A stretch of 34,926 nt of DNA from an uncultured Oscillibacter sp. (lineage in GTDB: Bacteria > Bacillota > Clostridia > Oscillospirales > Oscillospiraceae), in the NCBI RefSeq assembly GCF_910579365.1, contig NZ_CAJTUX010000024.1, forward strand, positions 1 through 34,926, read 5' to 3'. Positions 7,581 through 13,059 of this stretch are shown here, piece by piece. How positions within the stretch are numbered: position 1 is the first letter of the stretch; the number at the start of each line of letters is the position of its first letter. The translations under genes were made by a program, and so were the position numbers. The notes beneath the pieces were generated by a model, which saw only the letters and a list, made by a program, of their open reading frames with translations, did no database searches and had not been told where the DNA came from.

Positions 7581-8186
7581 CTATCTTATCAGCATTCGTT
7601 CCAACAGCTGCCGCAAAAACCACGGAGACAGCGTCAGCTCAGCACACATTCCCGCCAGCAGCGCTCCAGAAACCACCGCCAGCCGGCTCCACCAGTCCCG
7701 GTCATACAGCACCGGAGCGGACCGTCGGCCACTTCCAAAAGACAAACACGCCAACGCCGCAGAACGCTCCAGCGATGGAACCGCCAGAAGGAAGAAACAG
7801 GGCAGCGTCACCGCGCACCGCAGGCCAAACACCGCCAATGCCAGCAGCACCCCGTCTGGGCCAAAGGCCGCCGTGAAACAGCAGACGGAAAAGGACAGGA
7901 AAAAGCCAAACGCACCCGCGGCAGCCGGAAGAAGCAAAACGCCGATGGAAGCAAATCCCAGCAGAAACGCGGCCAGCGGATAACGAAAATACAACGCCGC
8001 CGCCTGCAGTACCGCCAGGGGCGGCAGCTCTCCTTCCACTTTCAGGAAGTCTGTCAGGTAGCGGGTCAGTTCCTCTCCCGTAGCGTCAGGGACCCGGCTG
8101 GAAAAAACCTGTCCCAAAACAATGCCGGAGAAAAAGAACAGCGCCAGAAACAATAGACGAACCAGCGGCCGTCTCCACTCCGTCAT
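7581..8186 (-). CDS. spoIIM: Stage II sporulation protein M family membrane protein
   Basis: A 201-residue polytopic protein with about five hydrophobic segments and the SpoIIM/DUF95 layout: an N-terminal helix (LLFLALFFFSGIVLGQVF), an external loop, then helices beginning FLLGFASIGVLLLPAAAGAFG. In Bacillus, SpoIIM with SpoIID and SpoIIP forms the engulfment complex that remodels septal peptidoglycan. Placement next to xerD is common in Clostridia. The start at 8186 follows AGAGG at six bases; a TTG seven codons upstream is possible. Confidence 0.75.
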   Translation of the reverse strand: MTEWRRPLVRLLFLALFFFSGIVLGQVFSSRVPDATGEELTRYLTDFLKVEGELPPLAVLQAAALYFRYPLAAFLLGFASIGVLLLPAAAGAFGFFLSFSVCCFTAAFGPDGVLLALAVFGLRCAVTLPCFFLLAVPSLERSAALACLSFGSGRRSAPVLYDRDWWSRLAVVSGALLAGMCAELTLSPWFLRQLLERMLIR

Positions 8187-8362
8187 CTCCCGCCTCTTCC
8201 AGTTCAAACCGCCTCACCTCACCTCAGCCTATGAGAGACGGCGGCAGTTTATACGCATCCTAAAAAAGCGGAGGAAATTCGACAACCGGACAAGAAAACG
8301 CCCTCCCATCTATAGGAACAAGAGAGAAGGCGTAAATTTACACAAATTGAGATTGCTTCTAT

Positions 8363-8391
8363 AATATAGCCTATTTTCCCGTTTTTCGCAA
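8363..8391 (-). promoter_or_regulatory. Sigma-A promoter of spoIIM-xerD
   Basis: -35 TTGCGA (8386-8391), 17-base spacer, -10 TATATT (8363-8368). It leaves a leader of about 170 bases before spoIIM. That leader contains a weak stem of ACGCC with GGCGT followed by TTTC (about 8297-8335), which could attenuate transcription. Confidence 0.55.
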
Positions 8392-8436
8392 GATGTTTCC
8401 GAAAAAAATGATTTTTTTGGGAGCTATGACAAAATG

Positions 8437-8460
8437 TTATGTAAACTACATTATGTAAAC
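8437..8460. repeat. Tandem 10-base repeat upstream of the spoIIM promoter
   Basis: TTATGTAAAC occurs at 8437-8446 and again at 8451-8460, a 14-base period. Overlapping dyads TACAT/ATGTA are also present. It lies about 45-70 bases upstream of the spoIIM -35, where an activator or repressor could bind. The rest of 8392-8504 shows nothing else but an A-run/T-run palindrome at 8402-8418. Confidence 0.5.
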
Positions 8461-8504
8461 CGCGAAACCATGCGCAAACACCGTGAAACAGAATTTCGAT
8501 TTTG

Positions 8505-8536
8505 AAAAAGCGCCACCCACATTTGGGGGGCGGCGC
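8505..8536 (-). terminator. Intrinsic terminator after the yajC-TIGR04086 genes
   Basis: Arms GCGCCGCCC and GGGTGGCGC (minus strand) form nine pairs with one G-U, followed directly by TTTTTC. It lies 140 bases past the stop of the membrane protein gene; the bases between (8537-8676) hold no supportable gene. Confidence 0.8.
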
Positions 8537-8676
8537 TCCAGCCAAGCCCCATATCTTCCGCCCTGCCGTTCGTTCCTCCACTTAGTCAAAACAAATGCCG
8601 CGCAGCAAGAAAATAATGGAAAATTCCGGAATTTTGTGCAATCCAACAAGAGCGGTATTCTACCGGCCGAATCCCC

Positions 8677-9066
8677 TCATTTTCGTCTCCGGCGTTTCCG
8701 GGGGCCGCCCAACCCCGCCAACACTCCCCCTGCCAAACCGCAGAGCAGCAGCATGCCGCCGCGGCCCAGCCAGGCAATCTCCTCAAAAAAGCCGAGGCCC
8801 GCCAGAATCAGCACGGACAGAAACATCGCCGCCGTCAGCACTCCCCCGGCCCGCAGAGACGTCAAACGCACGGTAAGCAGACCGCCTGCCAGCGCAGACA
8901 GGGCACACAGCACCGCCACGGCCGGGAAGCTTCCCCCTTCGGATAAAGCGCCCTTTACCAACAGCAGCGTCAGGAACAGGAGCCCCAGCAGGTAGATTCC
9001 CAGCGACAGCAGACCGCCTGCTAAAAATCCCTTCCATACCTCCTGTTGTTTCTTTCCCTTAGCCAT
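8677..9066 (-). CDS. TIGR04086-type membrane protein
   Basis: A 129-residue protein with four hydrophobic segments (about 11-37, 46-65, 70-92, 95-118) between a basic start (MAKGKKQQEVWKG) and a very basic tail (GPRKRRRRK). This matches the TIGR04086 family of small clostridial membrane proteins often found near yajC; its role is unknown. In other Clostridia it neighbours the SCIFF peptide genes, but none is present here. The start follows GGGAGG; this SD lies inside a long inverted repeat (see separate entry). Confidence 0.65.
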   Translation of the reverse strand: MAKGKKQQEVWKGFLAGGLLSLGIYLLGLLFLTLLLVKGALSEGGSFPAVAVLCALSALAGGLLTVRLTSLRAGGVLTAAMFLSVLILAGLGFFEEIAWLGRGGMLLLCGLAGGVLAGLGGPRKRRRRK

Positions 9067-9070
9067 AAAA

Positions 9071-9120
9071 ATCCTCCCTCGCAACATGCTTCTTAAAAGG
9101 AGCATATTCCGTGGGAGGGT
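9071..9120 (-). promoter_or_regulatory. Nested inverted repeat covering the ribosome binding site
   Basis: On the minus strand, CCTCCC (9113-9118) can pair with the SD GGGAGG (9073-9078), and ATGCT/AGCAT (9086-9090, 9101-9105) pair inside it. The structure would hide the SD of the TIGR04086-type gene. Seen in sequence; any regulatory effect is inference. Confidence 0.4.
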
Positions 9121-9169
9121 GTTTTTATGCTTTTGAATGGTAGAAAATTAAAGCGTGCTTAGAAGAGGC

Positions 9170-9532
9170 TCAAAGTTCCGGGGACCATTTCTCCTTGTCC
9201 TCGCCGGACTCCTTCTTTCCTTCGTCCTTCTTGGAGTCCTTCTTCTCTTCCTTTTTCTCCTCCGGCTGCTCACCGCTCTGCACGCCCACAGAACTGACGG
9301 CCCACTTGGTCAGCTCTACGCGGACCCGGTCGTCGCTGGTCTCAATCACAATGGTATCCTTGCTCACGGAGACAATCTTTCCCACAATGCCGCCGATCGA
9401 CGTGATAACATCGCCCTTCTTCAGGCTGTCCCGCATCTCCTGGGCCTTCTTTTTCCGCTTGTTTTCCGGGCGAATCATCAGGAAATACATCAGCGCAATC
9501 ATGATGACAATCATGAAAATTGTGTAATCCAT
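9170..9532 (-). CDS. yajC: Preprotein translocase auxiliary subunit YajC
   Basis: A 120-residue single-span protein: membrane helix at about 4-21, then RPENKRKKKAQEMRDSLKKGD, the conserved GDVITSIGGIVGKIVSV segment and a beta domain to about 80. YajC associates with SecDF at the Sec translocon. The C-terminus from about 86 is an unusual lysine/glutamate-rich tail (EEKKEEKKDSKKDEGKKE), probably disordered. A GGAAGGAAG SD lies eight bases before the ATG. Confidence 0.93.
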   Translation of the reverse strand: MDYTIFMIVIMIALMYFLMIRPENKRKKKAQEMRDSLKKGDVITSIGGIVGKIVSVSKDTIVIETSDDRVRVELTKWAVSSVGVQSGEQPEEKKEEKKDSKKDEGKKESGEDKEKWSPEL

Positions 9533-9570
9533 TGACAGCTTCCTTCCTTTTGTGTATTCAGAATAAATTT

Positions 9571-9598
9571 ATTATACCAGATACCGGCGGTTTTGCAA
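9571..9598 (-). promoter_or_regulatory. Sigma-A promoter of yajC
   Basis: -35 TTGCAA (9593-9598), 16-base spacer, -10 TATAAT (9571-9576). It is back to back with the promoter of the acetyltransferase gene. Confidence 0.7.
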
Positions 9599-9628
9599 GC
9601 ATTTTCTTCTGGCGGACAAGGAAATATC

Positions 9629-9657
9629 TGGACAGGCGCTTCCAGATGCAGTATAAT
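9629..9657 (+). promoter_or_regulatory. Sigma-A promoter of the acetyltransferase gene
   Basis: -35 TGGACA (9629-9634), 17-base spacer, perfect -10 TATAAT (9652-9657), 31 bases before the ATG. Confidence 0.7.
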
Positions 9658-9688
9658 TGCAGATAAATCAACGTCTGGAGGGATTTAT

Positions 9689-10204
9689 ATGAATCCGTTT
9701 GTTTTGAGGACCTGGTGTGCAGACGATGTCCAAGCTCTCGCAGAGGCCGCCAACAATCCGAAGATTGCGGCAAATCTGCGGAACGTTTTTCCCTCCCCCT
9801 ACACGCCGGCAGACGCGGAGTGGTTTATCAACGACTGCTCCGTTAAAGGAGAGGAACGTCAGCTTGCCAGAGCTATTATTATAGAGGAGAAGGTCTCCGG
9901 CTGCGTCAGCGTCTCTCTAAAAGACGATGTATACGAAAAGTCCGCCGAGCTGGGATATTGGCTTGCAGAGGCCTGCTGGGGAAACGGAATTATGACGGAG
10001 GCGGTGCGGCAGATCTGCCGGGAAGCGTTTCGCCGCTTTGACATTCTCCGTATTTTTGCAGAGCCCTTTGCAGATAACCTGGGCTCCCGGAGGGTGCTGG
10101 AGAAGGCCGGCTTCACCTGTGAGGGGATTATGCGGAACGGCGTTTTCAAAAACGGGCAGGTTCATTCCTATTGTATGTACGCCCTTTTGCGGGAGGAGAT
10201 GTAG
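9689..10204 (+). CDS. GNAT-family N-acetyltransferase (RimJ/RimL type)
   Basis: A 171-residue GNAT enzyme that would move an acetyl group from acetyl-CoA to an amine, perhaps a protein N-terminus or a small molecule. The Acetyltransf_3 pattern is clear: the opening FVLRTWCADDVQALAEAANNPKI, the central AELGYWLAEACWGNGIMTEAVRQICREAF (CoA-binding region), and DNLGSRRVLEKAGFTCEGIMRNGVFKNGQVHS near the end. The ATG at 9689 follows GGAGGG by six bases. It stands alone with its own promoter. Substrate cannot be told. Confidence 0.9.
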   Translation: MNPFVLRTWCADDVQALAEAANNPKIAANLRNVFPSPYTPADAEWFINDCSVKGEERQLARAIIIEEKVSGCVSVSLKDDVYEKSAELGYWLAEACWGNGIMTEAVRQICREAFRRFDILRIFAEPFADNLGSRRVLEKAGFTCEGIMRNGVFKNGQVHSYCMYALLREEM

Positions 10205-10213
10205 AGGTCCCCG

Positions 10214-10240
10214 CACCTCCGGCACGGTATTGCATACACT
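10214..10240 (+). promoter_or_regulatory. Possible mother-cell sporulation (SigE/SigK-like) promoter
   Basis: CATACACT (10233-10240) matches the -10 box shared by sigma-E and sigma-K. A CACC (10214-10217) lies 15 bases upstream, one or two short of the usual sigma-K spacing. No good sigma-A promoter is seen before the cysteine-rich gene. Weak, inference only. Confidence 0.3.
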
Positions 10241-10291
10241 GGATTGAAAGGACTTTGTTCTTTCGCCAGTTACTTATTAGGAGGTATTGCA

Positions 10292-11125
10292 ATGCCCGAG
10301 AAAGTCATGCCGGGTCCCGTAGAGGACCTCAGCGGCATCCGTGAGGCGGTTTGCATCCATACCAGGAAGATTTATGATTCCTGCCGAGATAAAGACTGCA
10401 TCGAGGACCTGCGCTTCTATCCCAAGCTCCAGTATGTGGACGTTATCAACCGCGCCCTGTCCGTCAAGGGCGGCAGCGCCAAACTGCTTTATGTCTATGT
10501 GGATGTGGAGCCCGTCAGCTTCAACCGGGGGTTCTACACCGTCGACATGCGGTTCTTCTACTCCGTCACGCTCCAGGCTTATCTGAGCTGCCCCGCCCCC
10601 ATCACGGTGGAGGGCCTGTGCGTGTTCGACAAGCGGGCCATTCTTTTCGGCAGCGAAGGGAACGCCAAAATTTTCTCCTCCGAGCTCCGCACCGGCGAGC
10701 CGGACCTTCAGCTGATGAGCCGGTCCAACCTCCCTGTGGCCGTTGTGGAGGCCGTGGACCCCATCGTCCTGGACGCCCGCATCATGGATTGCTGCGGCAA
10801 GCGGGACTGCGACTGTGAGCTTTGTGAGGTGCCCTCCTTCGTCAACAGCTGCTTTGACGGCGAGCTCTCCAGCGGCGACGACAGCCGCCGCATCTACGTC
10901 ACCCTGGGCCAGTTCTCCATTGTACGTCTGGAGCGGGATTCCCAGCTTCTGGTGCCGGTGTACGACTACTGCATGCCTGATAAGGAATGCGCCTGCGGCA
11001 GCGGAACCGAGGACCCCTGCGGCATCTTCCGCAACATTTCCTTCCCCGTGGGCGAGTTCTTCCCGCCCAACACCGTGCGGATGCCGGAGAATTACGAGGA
11101 GTGCTGCTGCGCCTGCCGTAAGTAA
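10292..11125 (+). CDS. Conserved cysteine-rich protein, possible spore-coat type
   Basis: A 277-residue protein with no signal peptide or membrane segment. Cysteines cluster in three places: near the N-terminus (CIHTRKIYDSCRDKDC), in the middle (CCGKRDCDCELC) and at the C-terminus (CACGSGTEDPC, then ECCCACRK at the end). The body looks beta-rich, with a VEPVSFNRGFYTVDMRFFY stretch I recall from unnamed clostridial proteins. Cysteine-rich, secretion-signal-free proteins are common in spore coats, but no function is established. The ATG follows AGGAGG by seven bases. A possible mother-cell promoter precedes it and a strong terminator follows. Confidence 0.75.
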   Translation: MPEKVMPGPVEDLSGIREAVCIHTRKIYDSCRDKDCIEDLRFYPKLQYVDVINRALSVKGGSAKLLYVYVDVEPVSFNRGFYTVDMRFFYSVTLQAYLSCPAPITVEGLCVFDKRAILFGSEGNAKIFSSELRTGEPDLQLMSRSNLPVAVVEAVDPIVLDARIMDCCGKRDCDCELCEVPSFVNSCFDGELSSGDDSRRIYVTLGQFSIVRLERDSQLLVPVYDYCMPDKECACGSGTEDPCGIFRNISFPVGEFFPPNTVRMPENYEECCCACRK

Positions 11126-11158
11126 TCCCCTTTCGGAGAGATTCCCTATACGCAACCA

Positions 11159-11195
11159 GGACCGCCCCAAGAATTGGGGCGGTCCTTCCTTTTCT
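11159..11195 (+). terminator. Intrinsic terminator after the cysteine-rich gene
   Basis: A perfect 12-base-pair stem (11159-11170 with 11174-11185), a GAA loop and the tract TTCCTTTTCT. It also lies just past the stop of the convergent DUF3048 gene, for which it lacks a T run. Confidence 0.85.
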
Positions 11196-12280
11196 CATTC
11201 GTATTCCACTGTGCCGGTCTTTCTGCCGATGATGCAGACATAGCTGTTTCCCTGTCCCAAAACCAGAGGCTTTCCGTCCTCCAGCGTATAGGAGAACGGA
11301 TGGTTCCGGTCTTCCCGGCTCCACTGAATGGGAACCGCCTTGCCGCCGCAGAAATACAGGCCCTCTCCTTCGCCGGTGGTCTGGACCCGAAGGCGGCCCA
11401 CATCGTCCAGAACCGCAGTGGCCGCTTTCAGCACAAGAACATTCACCGCGCTGACCTGGTCCCCGGTGCTGCCGTCCACATGCTCTTTACCATACTGACT
11501 TACAAAATACCTGCCGCTGGAGGCGTCATAGTCAAAAACGCCGGTCTTATAGTTGGAGAACCGAACCTTTACCTGCTCCGCAGTCTCTCCGCCGGTCGGG
11601 GTCCCGTCTTCCGCAAAAGCCTGGGGATAACTCCATCCAGCGTCGTGCTCTGTGGCTATTTTCCCCCCGGCCAGGTACTCCAGAATCTTCTCTCCGGAAG
11701 TAATCAGGCTGTGCTCATAACCGTTGTTCCGCCTGCGGTCTGGGTCCCGCCAGAAAATCTTCGCATCCTCCCCGCCCCGGACGCCGTCCATATGGTCCAC
11801 CTTCCAGCTGTAGAGGTTGGAGTACGCCTCCTGACTGCCTCCGGCGTGGACATAGACCGCGTCGTGCCCAAGCGCCAGCTCCACAAAGTAGGGCCGGGCG
11901 GAGCGGACGCTGCCCAGGGTTTCGATACCCTCCACAGTCTGATAGAGCCCCAGCATCCGGGTGATGCCGCCCTCCACCGGAACCTCGTAAATAACGTCCG
12001 CCTGCGAGATGCCCAGCTGGGGCTGGGCCGCCTTCAGGTTATTCAGCATCACCGCGATGGGCCGCAGGTCCTCATATTCCGGTTCCATGGGCAGACCCGT
12101 CAGCGGATTCGTTCCCGCCGGGACATAGGGCTCCGGGTCCGGGGGAAGCACCGGATAATCATCCTCCACGGGTTCCGGGTCCGGTTCCGGGGCCGGCTCC
12201 GGGTCCGCCTTTCCGCCGCAGCCAGCCGCAGCCAGCGCCACCAACGCCGCCAGTAAGATCGCCAGCGTCCTCTTTTTCAT
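11195..12280 (-). CDS. DUF3048 (YerB-family) lipoprotein
   Basis: A 361-residue exported lipoprotein. The signal peptide is MKKRTLAILLAALVALAAAGC with lipobox LAAAGC, so the mature protein would be anchored at Cys21. A proline/glutamate linker (about 26-52) leads to the two DUF3048 domains, beginning at about NPLTGLPMEPEYEDLRPIAV and including SVRSARPYFVELALGHDAVYVHAGGS and RRNNGYEHSLITSG. The family is widespread in Firmicutes; its role is unsettled. The ATG at 12280 is 35 bases below a sigma-A promoter; the open frame runs further upstream but without signals. Confidence 0.9.
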   Translation of the reverse strand: MKKRTLAILLAALVALAAAGCGGKADPEPAPEPDPEPVEDDYPVLPPDPEPYVPAGTNPLTGLPMEPEYEDLRPIAVMLNNLKAAQPQLGISQADVIYEVPVEGGITRMLGLYQTVEGIETLGSVRSARPYFVELALGHDAVYVHAGGSQEAYSNLYSWKVDHMDGVRGGEDAKIFWRDPDRRRNNGYEHSLITSGEKILEYLAGGKIATEHDAGWSYPQAFAEDGTPTGGETAEQVKVRFSNYKTGVFDYDASSGRYFVSQYGKEHVDGSTGDQVSAVNVLVLKAATAVLDDVGRLRVQTTGEGEGLYFCGGKAVPIQWSREDRNHPFSYTLEDGKPLVLGQGNSYVCIIGRKTGTVEYE

Positions 12281-12314
12281 TTCGCCGCCGCCTTTCGTCA
12301 TGTAAACTGTTCTT

Positions 12315-12343
12315 ATGATACCAATGTCCAAGGAAGCCGTCAA
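12315..12343 (-). promoter_or_regulatory. Sigma-A promoter of the DUF3048 gene
   Basis: -35 TTGACG (12338-12343), 17-base spacer, -10 TATCAT (12315-12320). Confidence 0.7.
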
Positions 12344-12373
12344 GGCAAAATCTTTTAAAATTCGATTTTCCTC

Positions 12374-12402
12374 TATACATACCGGCCGGTTCGGAGTATA
12401 AT
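12374..12402 (+). promoter_or_regulatory. Sigma-A promoter of the DUF4364 gene
   Basis: -35-like TATACA (12374-12379), 17-base spacer, perfect -10 TATAAT (12397-12402), 28 bases before the ATG. Divergent to the DUF3048 promoter. Confidence 0.6.
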
Positions 12403-12430
12403 AAAGAAAACTCTTTAAGGAGGCCGCGTC

Positions 12431-12955
12431 ATGCCCGGCTTTATCCAGGACAAGCTGGAGATCAAATTTCTCATTCTCTACATTGCCGCCAGGGTCGAGG
12501 AGCCCGTACCCTTCGACACCCTTCTGGACCTGACCCTCTGCGACGACGCCATCGATTATTTCGACTTTTCCGAGTGCCTCACCGACCTGGTCCGCACGGA
12601 GCATCTGACGCTCTCTGATTCCGGTCTATACTCCCTCACGGAAAAAGGGGCGCGAAACGGCGCCGCCTGTGAGTCCAGCCTCCCTTATTCCGTTCGCCGC
12701 CGCTGTGACAAAAATCTGGAGGATTGGAACCGAAAGCTCCGCCGCCAACGGCAGGTAAAGGCCACCACGGAGCCGCGGCCCAACGGCACGTACACCGTCC
12801 GCCTGTCCCTGTCCGACGATAAGGGCGGCGTCATGGATTTGCGTCTGATGATGGTGGACCAATCCCAAGCCAAGGCGGTGGCCAAGCGGTTCAAGGACAG
12901 GCCGGAAAAGCTCTACAGTCAGATTATTCAGCTGCTGCTCTCAGAAGAGACATAG
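12431..12955 (+). CDS. DUF4364 family protein, likely winged-helix
   Basis: A 174-residue cytosolic protein. The opening FIQDKLEIKFLILYIAARVEEPVPFDTLLDLTL and the LVRTEHLTLSDSGLYSLTEKGA segment match DUF4364, which has a PadR/MarR-like winged-helix N-terminal half (about 1-75). The C-terminal half (about 100-174) is a different alpha/beta segment. DNA binding is likely from the fold but the target is unknown. AAGGAGG lies seven bases before the ATG. Single gene between its own promoter and terminator. Confidence 0.85.
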   Translation: MPGFIQDKLEIKFLILYIAARVEEPVPFDTLLDLTLCDDAIDYFDFSECLTDLVRTEHLTLSDSGLYSLTEKGARNGAACESSLPYSVRRRCDKNLEDWNRKLRRQRQVKATTEPRPNGTYTVRLSLSDDKGGVMDLRLMMVDQSQAKAVAKRFKDRPEKLYSQIIQLLLSEET

Positions 12956-12959
12956 TCAG

Positions 12960-12995
12960 GCAGGGCCGTCCCCCAAGGGACAGCCCTGCTGTTTT
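12960..12995 (+). terminator. Intrinsic terminator after DUF4364 gene, shared with the M56/M23 gene
   Basis: GCAGGGC pairs with GCCCTGC and the inner TCCC with GGGA, one mismatch between them, followed by TGTTTTCT. It lies between two convergent genes; only the plus side has a T run. Confidence 0.75.
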
Positions 12996-13059
12996 CTGCC
13001 TCCTTTGCCAAACGGCGCTTCAGCCGCTTCCGCGCACACCGCAGGCTCCGGCATACTGC

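Noticed and set aside
8249..8581. Open frame of 110 codons between spoIIM and the TIGR04086-type gene
   Set aside because: It runs through a terminator and a promoter and has no SD or protein-like pattern.
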